Source: an uncultured Pelagimonas sp.
GTDB taxonomy: Bacteria; Pseudomonadota; Alphaproteobacteria; Rhodobacterales; Rhodobacteraceae
Length of the DNA stretch: 64,000 nt
Assembly: GCA_947499735.1 (NCBI GenBank)
Contig: CANMPP010000001.1
Location: forward strand, 1,178,001-1,242,000
Direction: 5' to 3'
Every line of letters starts with the position of its first letter. Position 1 is the stretch's first letter. Below, piece after piece: positions 48,313-58,907 of the stretch. A program made the translations under genes and the position numbers. Under the pieces are notes generated by a model, which had not been told where the DNA came from, did no database searches, and worked only from the letters and a program-made list of their open reading frames with translations.

Positions 48313-48498
48313 ATGCCTATCACTCGTTTCGTATTATTGATTTCCGCAGCTTGTTTGGTTTTGATGGCTGCGGTTTGGGTCTTTCAGACCTTTGGTTTAC
48401 TGGTTTTCGCGGCTGTGATGTGTGCCACGGGTCTTTTCACGCGCTGGGCTATGGAACCTGTGCGTTTAAAAGAGACCAAGCATCAACCCCGCAAATAG
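48313..48498 (+). CDS. Small membrane protein
   Basis: Protein of 61 residues with one or two hydrophobic segments (FVLLISAACLVLMAAVWVF and LLVFAAVMCATGLF) and a basic tail. The ATG at 48313 follows AAGGGAG. It lies about 130 bases after the previous small membrane gene, between the corrinoid protein and DUF1638 genes. Unknown function. Confidence 0.6.
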   Translation: MPITRFVLLISAACLVLMAAVWVFQTFGLLVFAAVMCATGLFTRWAMEPVRLKETKHQPRK

Positions 48499-48612
48499 CA
48501 TATCAGCCCGGTACATATCCCCCCGATTGGCATGAATGCTGTATAATCAAACGCCCTGACACATCGACTTTGGGCGCGTTGAATTCAATGCCTTTCGTGA
48601 TACTGTCCCCAA

Positions 48613-49251
48613 ATGACGCAAGCTGCCCTTTCTAAACGCGACGAAGCAAACCGCAAGACCACAGGATCCATCCTGCTTTTGGCCTGTGGTGCCTTGGCGC
48701 GTGAGATTTTGGATATTCTCAAAATCAACGAATGGTCGCATATCGATCTGATCTGTTTGCCTGCACAATTGCACAACACGCCTGACGCGATACCGGATGC
48801 CGTGCGCGAAGCGGTCGGTAAGCATCGCCAAGATTATGAAACAATTCATGTTGTTTATGCGGATTGTGGTACGGGTGGCATCTTGCAAAGAACCTGTGAC
48901 GAGCTGGGCGTTGAAATGATCGAAGGCCCCCATTGCTACGCGTTTTTCGAAGGCGTGACGCAATTTGAGGACCGCGACGAATTCACCGCCTTTTACCTAA
49001 CAGATTTTTTGGCGCGCCAATTCGATGCATTTGTGTGGAAACCCCTAGGGTTAGACAAACATCCGCAGCTGCGCGATATGTATTTCGGCAATTACACCAA
49101 ACTGGTCTATCTGTCCCAGATAGATGATCCAGACCTGATCGAGATATCGCGTAAAAATGCCCAGCGTCTGGGCTTGGAATTCGAGCATCGCAAAACCGGC
49201 TATGGTGATCTCACACCACAAATCGAAAACTGGGCAAACAGTAAGATTTAG
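48613..49251 (+). CDS. DUF1638 protein
   Basis: Protein of 212 residues of the DUF1638 family, which commonly sits beside corrinoid proteins and MttB-like methyltransferases. Conserved Cys-containing segments are visible: LACGALAREIL, YADCGTGG and GPHCYAFF, which could form a metal or cofactor site. Its biochemical role is unknown; location supports a part in corrinoid-dependent methyl transfer. It is convergent with the deacetylase-like gene. Confidence 0.82.
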   Translation: MTQAALSKRDEANRKTTGSILLLACGALAREILDILKINEWSHIDLICLPAQLHNTPDAIPDAVREAVGKHRQDYETIHVVYADCGTGGILQRTCDELGVEMIEGPHCYAFFEGVTQFEDRDEFTAFYLTDFLARQFDAFVWKPLGLDKHPQLRDMYFGNYTKLVYLSQIDDPDLIEISRKNAQRLGLEFEHRKTGYGDLTPQIENWANSKI

Positions 49252-49270
49252 CACCAAAGGATTGCTCGAT

Positions 49271-50791
49271 CTAACGAACGTCCTTTTCTTTCAAAATCGT
49301 GGAAACTGGCACGATCGCCAGATCCGCGTTCTGATCCTGTAGGCCCCAAGACACCAATGCGGAAATCGTTTCTGAATTAATCTGGCCTTGCAACACAACG
49401 GATCCCCGTTGTTTCGCACGAAAGGCCGCTTGGATTAAAACGCGTCGCATATCATCGCCTGTTTCTAGGCTACGAAATACGCTGGATACAGCAGCGCCCG
49501 CTTTTTCGGCCAAGACCTCGGCCGTGTTGAGGCCCCGTCCCTGCAAAAGCAATCCATAGCCCTCTGACGCAACATAACTTGCAACCGCATCTGTGATCTG
49601 ACGGCTTTGATGAACCGCACCGCCTGCGGGCTCCATGACGCCGACAACCTCATTCATGACGTCAAACGTTGCGGCCAAGGCAACGTCAACATCGCTTGGC
49701 AAAGCGCCCGTGGGAATATCAGCTAAGGCGAACACCTCAAAGCCCAAGGACCGATAGAAACTGACGGTGTCTTTAACATTGGGGTGATAAGGGGAAATCG
49801 CGATGCTAATCGGAAAAGGAAAATCCGCCAGCAGATCCGCAGCACCGTCAAACGTACCATCATCGATCAAAATAACAGAGAGACGCGGCACATCTGGAAG
49901 GCCTTGCTGTTGCGTTGCATAGCGCTCCAACGGGCGCGTGGATATGTTGGGCAATGTTCCAACATCATCGGCCTCATCCGCCTTGCGATCTAAAAACGAC
50001 CCTGCCGGTTTGCCAAATCCAACACGTATATCTTCGCGGGCTATTCTGTCCGTCGTGCCTATGTCGCCATTCCTTGGGCGGATCACAACCTGAGGGGATT
50101 GAGGATCCTGGGCGCCAACATCCGGGACGATATCCAAGGCCAAATCAGGCACATCCTGCAAGGCAACCTGGGGCGGGTTTAGGCCTGCACCTTCAAGATC
50201 GTTCTCGGTCGCGGCAATGTTCGGGGATTCAGAATCAGCATCCAAATTTGGCGCAACAGGAAAAACGGGTAGATCGACGTCTGGTACGTTGCTCAAATCC
50301 GGCGCAGACGCGCTTTCATTATCGGCATTTGGCGTTGTCGTATTGATGTCAGTCATAGCCGCTAAAAGAGACGTTTGCGGCGTTTGAGGTCGAGGTTTTA
50401 GACCGCCTAAAGCAAAGTCGGTTTCCTCAGACATGTGTGGAGACACATTGGTGATTTCATCTTTGACCGACGGTCGTTCAGGCAAGGATGTTTCGACATT
50501 TATTGCGTCATTCATTGCACTGGCGCTGGCATTTGGATCTATTGTTTCTTCCAGCACCAAACCGCTTGGATCATTTGTTTGATCAGACCGAACAGGCCCG
50601 GAATCCTGAGCTGGCGAAACAACAGATCCTTGATCGCCGACTTGCCCAACGACATCATCGACAGCTGGCGATTCCAGCAAAGGTGTTTGAGGTTGATCTA
50701 ACGCAGGTGCACCCGCGAACAGGCCCAGTGTAACAAGACCCAATGCCGCCGTTACAGCCCCAACAGACACGCCGCCTAGAAAGCTATTCAT
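49271..50791 (-). CDS. Divergent polysaccharide deacetylase family protein (YibQ-like)
   Basis: Exported or membrane-anchored protein of 506 residues. An N-terminal hydrophobic segment (about 8-28) is followed by a long acidic, low-complexity region rich in Asp, Pro and Ser (about 30-270). The C-terminal domain (about 290-506) matches the divergent deacetylase family (DUF610): LSVILIDDG, FPISIAISPYHPN, LQGRGLNTAEV and LVSWGLQ. The catalytic metal motif of true NodB deacetylases is not evident. Probably periplasmic and wall-related; the low-complexity part is an unusual feature. Confidence 0.8.
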   Translation of the reverse strand: MNSFLGGVSVGAVTAALGLVTLGLFAGAPALDQPQTPLLESPAVDDVVGQVGDQGSVVSPAQDSGPVRSDQTNDPSGLVLEETIDPNASASAMNDAINVETSLPERPSVKDEITNVSPHMSEETDFALGGLKPRPQTPQTSLLAAMTDINTTTPNADNESASAPDLSNVPDVDLPVFPVAPNLDADSESPNIAATENDLEGAGLNPPQVALQDVPDLALDIVPDVGAQDPQSPQVVIRPRNGDIGTTDRIAREDIRVGFGKPAGSFLDRKADEADDVGTLPNISTRPLERYATQQQGLPDVPRLSVILIDDGTFDGAADLLADFPFPISIAISPYHPNVKDTVSFYRSLGFEVFALADIPTGALPSDVDVALAATFDVMNEVVGVMEPAGGAVHQSRQITDAVASYVASEGYGLLLQGRGLNTAEVLAEKAGAAVSSVFRSLETGDDMRRVLIQAAFRAKQRGSVVLQGQINSETISALVSWGLQDQNADLAIVPVSTILKEKDVR

Positions 50792-51072
50792 AAAATCATC
50801 CTCTCAACGCGCCTCAAAATCGCCCGGGATCTTTCGCCCCATTTTTGCAACGACCTACAATCAAATTGCCGTTTGATTCAATTTTAAAGCAAACACAGCA
50901 AAAGACAAAGCCCATCATCAGCCACCCGCACCTCTTGACGTCGGTCGACAGCCCTGCGCATGGTGTGGCGCGTCGCAAATGTACCAAAATCTCTGTTATT
51001 CGACATGAATAGCATGAGGTTTGGCACCTTAAACCAAACGCGAAAATTGAAAATCAAACCGGGGCACATGCT

Positions 51073-51654
51073 ATGCTACTGCTGATCGATAATTATGACA
51101 GCTTCACCTATAATCTGGTCCATTATGTGGGCGAATTGGGTGTGGATGTTTCGGTCTGGCGTAACGATGCTTTGACGGTACAGGATGCAATGGCGATGAA
51201 CCCAGCCGGCATTTTGCTGTCCCCCGGGCCAGCAACCCCCAATGAAGCGGGTATTTGTCTGGCACTGACAGAAGCCGCGGCAGAAACGAAGATCCCGCTA
51301 TTTGGTGTCTGCCTAGGGCACCAAACGATCGGCCAGGCCTTTGGCGGCACGGTCAAACGGCATGATGAAATCGTTCATGGCAAAATGGGTGTAATGCATC
51401 ACGATTCGACAGGCGTGTTCAAAGACCTACCCAACGCGTATGAAGCGACGCGCTATCATTCGCTGGTCGTAGATCGCGATACGCTGCCCGCAGATCTGGA
51501 AGTTAATGCATGGCTAGAGGACGGCACAGTTATGGGCGTTCGGCACAAAACGTTGCCTATCCATGGTGTCCAATTCCACCCGGAATCCATCGCATCCGAG
51601 CATGGCCATGCTCTTATCAAAAACTTTGTTGATGAGATGAAGGTTCCGGCATGA
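51073..51654 (+). CDS. trpG: Anthranilate/aminodeoxychorismate synthase glutamine amidotransferase
   Basis: Amidotransferase subunit of 193 residues giving ammonia to TrpE, or to PabB. The opening [19 protein letters not shown] is diagnostic, the nucleophile Cys is in [11 protein letters not shown] and the His-Glu pair in VQFHPESI. It is first in a run trpG-trpD-ung-trpC-moaC-moeA with four-base overlaps. About 280 bases upstream separate it from the divergent deacetylase-like gene. No trpE is present in the window. Confidence 0.95.
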   Translation: MLLLIDNYDSFTYNLVHYVGELGVDVSVWRNDALTVQDAMAMNPAGILLSPGPATPNEAGICLALTEAAAETKIPLFGVCLGHQTIGQAFGGTVKRHDEIVHGKMGVMHHDSTGVFKDLPNAYEATRYHSLVVDRDTLPADLEVNAWLEDGTVMGVRHKTLPIHGVQFHPESIASEHGHALIKNFVDEMKVPA

Positions 51655-52667
51655 ACGATGCCATGAAATCTCTCATTGCCAAGGCCGCGGATGAACCCCT
51701 GACGCGCGCAGAGGCCGAACAGGCCTTTGATACGATCTTTTCTGGCGATGCAACACCGGTCCAAATCGCGGCTTTTTTGATGGCACTGCGGACACGGGGC
51801 GAAAGCGTCGATGAAATCACGGCCGCCGCCGGAATGATGCGCCGTCATAGCGTTAAGGTAAACGCGCCCGAGGGTGCGATAGATATCGTTGGCACAGGCG
51901 GATCCGGTAAGCACACGTTGAACATTTCGACCGCCTCGATCTTCACAGTCGCAGGCGCAGGCGTGCCTGTGGCAAAACATGGCAATCGCAATATCACATC
52001 GAAATCTGGCACCGCAGACGTTCAAACAGCGCTGGGCATCAATGTCATGGCGGGTCCCGATGTGATGGAACGCGCCATGTATGATTGCGGTGTTGGTTTT
52101 ATGATGGCTCCTGTCCATCATCCCGGTATGAAATATGTCATGCCGGTGCGCGGCGAATTGGGCACGCGCACAATTTTCAACATCCTTGGCCCGTTAACCA
52201 GCCCGGCCAGTGTAAAACGCCAGTTAACCGGTGCGGCAACCCGTGATCGGATCGTTCCGATGGCTGAAACACTGAATGCGCTGGAGTCCGAAAAGGCGTG
52301 GATCGTGCATGGGTCTGATGGCACGGACGAATTGACCATAACAGGCACCAGTTATGTCGCCTCTTTGGAAGATGGCAGCGTCAGTGAAATCGAAATTCAT
52401 CCAGATATGGCCGGCCTGCCGACACATCCATTTGAAGACACACTTGGCGGTACGCCAGAGGAAAATGCCAAGGCCCTGTTGGCAGTGCTAGGCGGCCAGT
52501 CGGGCGCATATCGGGATGCTGTTTTGCTGAATTCAGCAGCCGCGCTCTTGATTGCAGGCAAGGTCAATGATCTGCCCTCAGGTGTTGAACTGGCGCGTGA
52601 AAGCTTGGATTCAGGTGCGGCACAATCCAAATTGGACGCATTAATTCAGATCACCAATGCAGGATAA
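51651..52667 (+). CDS. trpD: Anthranilate phosphoribosyltransferase
   Basis: Transfers phosphoribose from PRPP to anthranilate; 338 residues. The PRPP loop is [16 protein letters not shown], followed by [16 protein letters not shown] and the anthranilate-side region. Its ATG overlaps the trpG stop (ATGA). The last 11 bases overlap the start of ung. Confidence 0.96.
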   Translation: MNDAMKSLIAKAADEPLTRAEAEQAFDTIFSGDATPVQIAAFLMALRTRGESVDEITAAAGMMRRHSVKVNAPEGAIDIVGTGGSGKHTLNISTASIFTVAGAGVPVAKHGNRNITSKSGTADVQTALGINVMAGPDVMERAMYDCGVGFMMAPVHHPGMKYVMPVRGELGTRTIFNILGPLTSPASVKRQLTGAATRDRIVPMAETLNALESEKAWIVHGSDGTDELTITGTSYVASLEDGSVSEIEIHPDMAGLPTHPFEDTLGGTPEENAKALLAVLGGQSGAYRDAVLLNSAAALLIAGKVNDLPSGVELARESLDSGAAQSKLDALIQITNAG

Positions 52668-53325
52668 TTCAGATCAGGTCCAGATCCCACAAGCATGGGA
52701 TCATCTGCCGTTCTTTACAGAGGACTGGCCGCAAATCAGCGCCAAACTGGCCAACGATGACCACCAAATTTTGCCACCCGCGCACCAGATTTTTGCAGCT
52801 CTCGATGCCTGTGCGCCCTTGGCGTGCCAAGTAGTGATTTTGGGCCAAGATCCCTACCCCACGCCAGGCCATGCCCATGGCCTTAGCTTTTCGGTGGAAC
52901 CAACCGTGCGCCCTTTACCGCGTTCTTTGAACAATATTTACAAAGAGATGCAGGAAGATTTAGGTGCAATCCCACCAAATGGGGATTTGCGTTTTTGGGC
53001 CAATCAGGGTGTGTTGCTGCTAAATTCTGCCCTAACGGTTCCTGCCGGTGAGGCGGGTGCGCATGCGAAACTGGGCTGGTCCAAGCTGACAGCACAAGTC
53101 ATGGCTGAATTAGACACATCGCCCCGCGCTTTTCTGCTATGGGGCAAGCACGCGCAAGGTTTTGCCAAACATCTGAGCGCACCACATCACCTTATTATCG
53201 AGACCGCTCATCCTTCGCCCTTGTCTGCGCGACGCGGATTTTTCGGCTCTCGCCCCTTTTCCCGCATCAATGAGTGGCTTAAACAGCTAGGCCAAAGCCC
53301 TATCAACTGGACAGATCCGCAATGA
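52657..53325 (+). CDS. ung: Uracil-DNA glycosylase, family 1
   Basis: Removes uracil from DNA; 222 residues. The water-activating loop [17 protein letters not shown] holds the catalytic Asp, and the Leu-intercalation loop [17 protein letters not shown] holds the catalytic His. It sits inside the tryptophan operon between trpD (11-base overlap) and trpC (4-base overlap), with no ribosome site of its own, so it should be translated by coupling. This location for a repair gene is unusual outside close relatives. Confidence 0.94.
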   Translation: MQDNSDQVQIPQAWDHLPFFTEDWPQISAKLANDDHQILPPAHQIFAALDACAPLACQVVILGQDPYPTPGHAHGLSFSVEPTVRPLPRSLNNIYKEMQEDLGAIPPNGDLRFWANQGVLLLNSALTVPAGEAGAHAKLGWSKLTAQVMAELDTSPRAFLLWGKHAQGFAKHLSAPHHLIIETAHPSPLSARRGFFGSRPFSRINEWLKQLGQSPINWTDPQ

Positions 53326-54125
53326 GCACAACAATTCTGGACAAGATCAAAGCCTATAAGCTGGAAGAGGTCGCAGCAGATAAAGCTGTCACACCCTATG
53401 CCGAGGTTGAAGCGCAGGCCAAAGCGGCAACACCTGTTCGCGGTTTTGCAAAAGCACTGCGTGGTGCATCGGCAGATGGATACGGTTTGATTGCCGAGGT
53501 CAAAAAAGCGTCCCCGTCAAAGGGCCTGATCCGAGAAGATTTCCATCCCGCCACACTGGCAAAAGCCTATGAATCCGGTGGTGCGACATGTCTCTCCGTT
53601 CTCACCGACACGCCAAGCTTTCAAGGTGCGAAATCTTTCCTGACGGAAGCGCGCGATGCAACATCCCTGCCCGCTTTACGCAAAGATTTCATGTATGACA
53701 CGTATCAGGTCGCCGAGGCCCGCGCGCTGGGTGCTGACTGTATTCTGATCATCATGGCGTCAGTGTCTGATGCACAGGCCCAAGAGCTGGAAGATGCTGC
53801 ATTCGCATGGGGTATGGATGCGCTGATCGAAGTGCATGATGCTGATGAATTGGACCGCGCACTAAATCTAAAGTCTGAACTGATCGGCGTAAATAACCGG
53901 AATCTAAAGACTTTTGAAACCACGCTAGACACGACACGGGAATTGTCAAAAAACGTGCCTGCTGATCGGATGTTGATTTCGGAAAGCGGATTGTTCACGC
54001 CTGCGGATCTGTCCAGCATGGCAGATTGTGGTGCCCGCACTTTCCTAATTGGCGAAAGCCTGATGCGACAGGCCGATGTGGAAACCGCCACACGCGATCT
54101 TTTGGCCAATCCGGTACCTGCATGA
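53322..54125 (+). CDS. trpC: Indole-3-glycerol phosphate synthase
   Basis: Closes the indole ring; 267 residues, not fused to TrpF. Visible catalytic segments are [34 protein letters not shown] and [10 protein letters not shown]. It overlaps ung and moaC by four bases each, which places tryptophan and molybdopterin synthesis in one transcript. Confidence 0.95.
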   Translation: MSTTILDKIKAYKLEEVAADKAVTPYAEVEAQAKAATPVRGFAKALRGASADGYGLIAEVKKASPSKGLIREDFHPATLAKAYESGGATCLSVLTDTPSFQGAKSFLTEARDATSLPALRKDFMYDTYQVAEARALGADCILIIMASVSDAQAQELEDAAFAWGMDALIEVHDADELDRALNLKSELIGVNNRNLKTFETTLDTTRELSKNVPADRMLISESGLFTPADLSSMADCGARTFLIGESLMRQADVETATRDLLANPVPA

Positions 54126-54613
54126 CCCAAGAGACGGGCAAAACCCTAAGCCACTTTGACGCCAAGGGCGATGCCCATATGGTTGATGTCTCTGAAAAAG
54201 CGGTCACCTCGCGTATTGCTGTCGCTGAAGGCCATATCAAAATGGCCCGGCACACCTTTGATATCATTACAGAAGGGCGCGCAAAAAAGGGCGATGTTAT
54301 CGGCATTGCGCGTCTGGCCGGTATTATGGGCGCAAAACGCACATCCGATCTGATCCCGTTATGCCATCCTTTGCCGATCTCAAAAGTGTCTGTCGATTTG
54401 ACGGCCGATCCCGATTTGCCCGGGTTGCACATCACAGCCACAGTCAAAACCACAGGCCAAACTGGTGTCGAAATGGAGGCACTGACCGCCGTATCCACCT
54501 GCGCCTTGACCGTCTATGACATGTCAAAAGCCGTCGACAAAGCGATGGAAATCGGCGGAATACGCGTTGTTTTGAAGGATGGCGGCAAATCCGGGAGATA
54601 TGAAGCGGAATGA
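54122..54613 (+). CDS. moaC: Cyclic pyranopterin monophosphate synthase MoaC
   Basis: Second step of molybdenum cofactor synthesis; 163 residues. Conserved pieces are [11 protein letters not shown], the substrate pocket [11 protein letters not shown] and the catalytic DMSKAVDK. The start at 54122 overlaps the trpC stop; a longer in-frame start at 54026 lies inside trpC and is not conserved. Confidence 0.96.
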   Translation: MTQETGKTLSHFDAKGDAHMVDVSEKAVTSRIAVAEGHIKMARHTFDIITEGRAKKGDVIGIARLAGIMGAKRTSDLIPLCHPLPISKVSVDLTADPDLPGLHITATVKTTGQTGVEMEALTAVSTCALTVYDMSKAVDKAMEIGGIRVVLKDGGKSGRYEAE

Positions 54614-55788
54614 TCCCGGTCAGTGAGGCCCTAGAAAATCTTTTCAAACTCGCGCCCTTAATGGGCGCTGAAGATGTGCCTTTGGCGCAGTCCCTGGGCC
54701 GGACTTTGGCGAATGATGTCACGACCAACAGAGTACAACCGCCCTTTTCCGCCTCGGCCATGGATGGCTACGCAGTCTGCGCCGCGGAAAAAGGTCAACA
54801 GTTTCAAGTAATCGGCGAATCCGCTGCGGGCAATCGGTTCAATGGCCGTGTCAGCCATGGTCAGGCTGTTCGTATCTTTACCGGCGCGCCCATCCCAGAA
54901 GGCGCCAATCGCGTTGTCATTCAAGAAGACGTCCTGCGAGATGGCGATGTCATCACGGTTACAGAAGATTTAGGCAGTGGCACGAATATCCGACCGGCGG
55001 GTGCTGATTTCAGCGATGGATTCACCTTGCCAAAGGGGCGCATTTTGTCGCCTCAGGATATTGCATTGCTGGCTGCAATGAACGTGCCCAATGTCCCGGT
55101 TTTGCGCAAACCCAACGTTGCGATCATTTCCACAGGCGATGAATTGGTCATGCCGGGTGAAACACCCGGCCCCGATCAAATCATCGCCTCAAATGCATTT
55201 GGACTATATGCGCTGGTCGAACAAAATGGCGGTTCAGCGCGCATGTTGCCAATCGCACGCGACAATCAGGCAGCACTTCGACAGGCCTTTGACATGAGCA
55301 AAGGTGCCGATCTTGTCTTGACGATTGGCGGTGCATCCGTCGGTGATCACGATCTGGTGGCACCAGTTGCGATGTCCATGGGCGTTGAAATGGCCTTTCA
55401 CAAAGTGGCCATGCGCCCAGGCAAACCACTGATGTCTGGATATTTCCCAGACGGAACCCAACAGCGCATGTTGATTGGATTGCCCGGCAATCCCGTTTCG
55501 GCCATGGTATGCGGCACGGTTTTTGTTGTGCCCGTCCTGCGCGCCATGCTTGGACAAGGCGATACACCTGCTCCGCGCTTTAGCGCGCAGCTGGCGCACC
55601 CTTTGCCCGCCAACGGTCCGCGTGAACATTATATGCGCGCGAGTATCCAAAATGGGACAATATCATCAGAATTCAGCCAAGATTCCAGCCTGCTATCAGT
55701 ATTATCTGATGCCAATGCCCTACTGGTGCGCGCCCCAAACGACCCAGCGCGTTTGGCCGGTGAAAACATGGCCTATATCGCGCTGTAA
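54610..55788 (+). CDS. moeA: Molybdopterin molybdenumtransferase MoeA
   Basis: Inserts molybdate into adenylated molybdopterin; 392 residues. Domain blocks are [19 protein letters not shown], the MPT-binding STGDELV and GGASVGDHD, and [11 protein letters not shown]. It overlaps moaC by four bases and is the last gene before the separate lexA promoter. Confidence 0.95.
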   Translation: MIPVSEALENLFKLAPLMGAEDVPLAQSLGRTLANDVTTNRVQPPFSASAMDGYAVCAAEKGQQFQVIGESAAGNRFNGRVSHGQAVRIFTGAPIPEGANRVVIQEDVLRDGDVITVTEDLGSGTNIRPAGADFSDGFTLPKGRILSPQDIALLAAMNVPNVPVLRKPNVAIISTGDELVMPGETPGPDQIIASNAFGLYALVEQNGGSARMLPIARDNQAALRQAFDMSKGADLVLTIGGASVGDHDLVAPVAMSMGVEMAFHKVAMRPGKPLMSGYFPDGTQQRMLIGLPGNPVSAMVCGTVFVVPVLRAMLGQGDTPAPRFSAQLAHPLPANGPREHYMRASIQNGTISSEFSQDSSLLSVLSDANALLVRAPNDPARLAGENMAYIAL

Positions 55789-55890
55789 ATCGAGACCACG
55801 GCAGCTTTTCCACGACACAGAGTGTCTTTATTTTCCAGCGGTTCGGAGGGTTTACCCTTTGGAAAGGCCCCTCCCATAACCATAGATGAG

Positions 55891-55919
55891 TTGACACAAA
55901 ACAAGAACACACTTAGAAC
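55891..55919 (+). promoter_or_regulatory. lexA promoter with LexA operator GAAC-N7-GAAC
   Basis: TTGACA at 55891-55896 is followed after 17 bases by TAGAAC (55914-55919). GAAC (55905-55908), seven bases, GAAC (55916-55919) covers the -10 region: the alphaproteobacterial LexA operator, expected for autoregulation. The ribosome site CAGGAGG precedes the ATG at 55952. Confidence 0.75.
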
Positions 55920-55951
55920 AAAACGTGATAGCGCAGCAGGAGGCTTATAAA

Positions 55952-56659
55952 ATGTTGACGAAGAAGCAACTCGATTTGCTCGATTTTATCAACAAACGTG
56001 TCACGCGTGATGGTGTTCCGCCTTCTTTCGATGAAATGAAGGATGCTTTGGATCTACGATCAAAATCGGGCATCCACCGCCTGATCACCGCATTGGAAGA
56101 TCGCGGTTTCATCCGCCGTTTGCCCCACCGCGCCCGCGCGTTGGAAGTGATCAAACTACCCGAAAGCTTGGGTGGTGCGCCGTCCACTTCGGCAACGTCT
56201 GGATTTTCTCCAAAGGTCATTGAAGGCGACAAACCTAATTCGCCGGTTCAAAGCAATGCCATGGCTGCATCAGGTATTTCTGAATTGCCACTTTTGGGGC
56301 GTATTGCAGCCGGTGTGCCGATTGAATCCATTGCCGACAATCCACTGCACGTGGCTGTGCCCGGTATGATGGTATCCTCTGGCGGTCGTCATTTCGCCCT
56401 AGAGGTCAAAGGCGATTCAATGATCAATGCTGGCATCAATGATGGCGACATGGTGATCATTCGCGAAAGCAGTTCTGCGGATAATGGCGACATAGTCGTG
56501 GCCCAGATCGAAGGGTATGAGGCCACGTTAAAACGCTATCGCCGTCGCGATGATATGGTCGTTCTAGAAGCGGCCAATCCCGCCTATGACTCGCGCGTTT
56601 TGCCTGTCGGTGATGTCGCGGTACAGGGGCGTTTGGTTGGATTGCTGCGTAATTACTGA
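55952..56659 (+). CDS. lexA: SOS repressor LexA
   Basis: Repressor and self-cleaving protease of 235 residues. The winged helix (about 1-65) reads [17 protein letters not shown] and then [20 protein letters not shown] in the recognition part. The cleavage site is in GRIAAGVP, the catalytic Ser in [10 protein letters not shown] and the Lys in [10 protein letters not shown]. The start at 55952 follows CAGGAGG at a normal distance. Its own operator lies at the promoter. It follows moeA by 163 bases and converges with comEC. Confidence 0.97.
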   Translation: MLTKKQLDLLDFINKRVTRDGVPPSFDEMKDALDLRSKSGIHRLITALEDRGFIRRLPHRARALEVIKLPESLGGAPSTSATSGFSPKVIEGDKPNSPVQSNAMAASGISELPLLGRIAAGVPIESIADNPLHVAVPGMMVSSGGRHFALEVKGDSMINAGINDGDMVIIRESSSADNGDIVVAQIEGYEATLKRYRRRDDMVVLEAANPAYDSRVLPVGDVAVQGRLVGLLRNY

Positions 56660-56662
56660 TAC

Positions 56663-58813
56663 TTAGCGGAAAAATCTCAGATCAATTCCGTGCACCTTAT
56701 CCGATGACCAAGGACGACGGCCAGTGATGTCGCTGGCCGTAACCGCATTTAACATTCCAGTATGTGCAGATAGAGCGATTGCGCCCGTCTCTTTCAATTC
56801 ATCTGGTGTCAGAACCAAACACCCGTTGATATCTGGCAGTGCAACGTTGGACACTAAGATATCCGTACTGGCACAAGATGTAATCGATGCGGCCGCCTTT
56901 TTACCCTGTACGTGAACGATTTTACGTCCCGCAAGATGGACCGTGGCCACACCATCTGCCCGCGTGCCAGGCCATAACAGTGCAGCCGCCTCTTGTTCGT
57001 TGGGTGCACCATCGTTTTCCAACCAGATACCACTGACAAATCCAGCTCCACGCGCCTTAGACAGGGCGCGTCCTTCCACCGTCATAATCCCGATCTGGCC
57101 GCCATCTTGCGAAATCAATACGTTTGGGCGCTCGGCCTGAAACCAAATGAATGCGCCGCTTGCAACCAGAACACAGCCAGCCCATCGAAAGCTGCCCTGC
57201 CATAACATCCAAAACAAGACACCCAGCGACATCAGCGGTAAACATAGCGCGTTGGGGGATGGGATATGGCCAACAGATCCTTGCCAAGACGATACTTCGC
57301 CCGCGACGATCAGAATCCACTGCAACCCAAGGCCCATAATGGCCAATGGCCACGCCTCTAAACCAAATGGCATCGCCAAAACAGAAATCACGGCCATCGG
57401 CATCACCAAAACCCCCATCACGGGCAGAGCCACCAAATTGGCGATATAGCCGTAATGCGCGATCATGTTGAAATGCGCCATCGCCACAGGGGCGGTCGCC
57501 ACACCAGCGACAAAGGACGAAATCAACAGGGATACAAATGGGCGCGACCAGCTGGGTAAATGCGTCAAAATTTGCACATCCCGGATGCGATCAAAGACGA
57601 CCACAAGCGCTGTCGTAGCCGCAAATGACATTTGAAAACCCGGACTTAAAAGCGCCTCTGGACGTAAAACTAAAACAATCAACGCAGCCAGAGCAACCGC
57701 GCGCAAAGACAAGGCACGCCGATTGACCAGCACCGCCAACAAGGCCACCATTGCCATGACCCAAGCCCGTTCGGTTGCCACGCTTGCGCCCGAAATCAAC
57801 AAATAGCTTGTGGCCGCCAGCATAGCGCCAATGGCGGCGATTTGTTTTATGGGCCAAAAATGGCGGACCACCGGCAAAGCGACCAAACCCAGACGCAAAG
57901 CGCCAAATACAAACCCGCTCAGCAGCCCCATATGCAAACCGGAAATGGCCAGCAAATGGGCCAAATTCGCTGCACGTAAGTGTGACAATGTATCGGGCGC
58001 GAGATGGCTGCGATCGCCACTGATAATGACAGCTGCAAAGCCACCAACCGATGCATCCAGCGCCCCATAGGCCTTGTCCGACAGGGTCTTACGAATGCGC
58101 GCCAGATAGATCGTGAACCCGGCTTTGCTATCAGCGGCTGTTGCTAACCGCACAACGGGCGCACGACTATAGCCAAAGGCCCCTATTTTCTGAAACCACG
58201 CGAAACGACGAAAATCAAACCCACCAGGTTCCGCTGGGCCATTGGGCGCCATAAGATGCCCGGTCAGCATCACAGTGTCGCCGGGGGAAAATGGCGCATC
58301 TATTGTGCGTTCCCCCAATAACGAAACCCGAACTCGTTCTGGGATATCGGCAGGTGCCATGCGGGACAGAACCACTTGGTCCAACAACAAACGTTCTGCG
58401 CCACTACCCGAACGATCCAATCCGATGATGCGCCCTTGCACTGGGCCATAATAGCGAAAATCCAGAACGGGTGCCGATACGATATGCGTACGCAGTCCAG
58501 CCATGGAAAACCCAGCCAAAGTCAATGCACAGGCCAACGCCAGAACCGAATAGACCCCAACACTTCGCATTCCCAAAACCGCTGTTACAGCGACGATACT
58601 TGCCAAAAGCCACAAGATGGAAGTGCTGGGTTCAAATCGCAGCGCAAAATAGATGCCAATTCCAATTGCCAGACATATTGGTGACCAGTGGAAAAGATGC
58701 CCCTGTTGCTGATCAAGTGCCGTTTTGGCTGCGTCGCGCAACGAAGCAGGCCAGCTGCGGCCTTGCGCAACCGGTTCATTTATAAACGGTTCGTCGACCA
58801 ACCAGTTCGCCAC
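56663..58813 (-). CDS. comEC: ComEC/Rec2-family DNA uptake channel protein
   Basis: Inner-membrane protein of 716 residues. The first ~110 residues and segment 120-230 form the DUF4131/OB part (VRVSLLGERTI, PGDTVMLTGHL). The competence domain (about 240-560) has ISGDRSHLAPD, LAISGLHMGLLSGF and many membrane helices. The C-terminal region (about 570-716) is in the position of the metallo-beta-lactamase domain, but no HxHxDH metal motif is visible, so nuclease activity may be absent. It is convergent with lexA (three bases apart). Confidence 0.87.
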   Translation of the reverse strand: MANWLVDEPFINEPVAQGRSWPASLRDAAKTALDQQQGHLFHWSPICLAIGIGIYFALRFEPSTSILWLLASIVAVTAVLGMRSVGVYSVLALACALTLAGFSMAGLRTHIVSAPVLDFRYYGPVQGRIIGLDRSGSGAERLLLDQVVLSRMAPADIPERVRVSLLGERTIDAPFSPGDTVMLTGHLMAPNGPAEPGGFDFRRFAWFQKIGAFGYSRAPVVRLATAADSKAGFTIYLARIRKTLSDKAYGALDASVGGFAAVIISGDRSHLAPDTLSHLRAANLAHLLAISGLHMGLLSGFVFGALRLGLVALPVVRHFWPIKQIAAIGAMLAATSYLLISGASVATERAWVMAMVALLAVLVNRRALSLRAVALAALIVLVLRPEALLSPGFQMSFAATTALVVVFDRIRDVQILTHLPSWSRPFVSLLISSFVAGVATAPVAMAHFNMIAHYGYIANLVALPVMGVLVMPMAVISVLAMPFGLEAWPLAIMGLGLQWILIVAGEVSSWQGSVGHIPSPNALCLPLMSLGVLFWMLWQGSFRWAGCVLVASGAFIWFQAERPNVLISQDGGQIGIMTVEGRALSKARGAGFVSGIWLENDGAPNEQEAAALLWPGTRADGVATVHLAGRKIVHVQGKKAAASITSCASTDILVSNVALPDINGCLVLTPDELKETGAIALSAHTGMLNAVTASDITGRRPWSSDKVHGIDLRFFR

Positions 58814-58907
58814 AGCCTTGCCCCTGCGCCCCCGCCTGTTTATGGAACGCGTAACGCTAGGCTTGTCGTGGTTAGCGATAGGTTAATTTATACGGAAGGT
58901 GCCTCAA

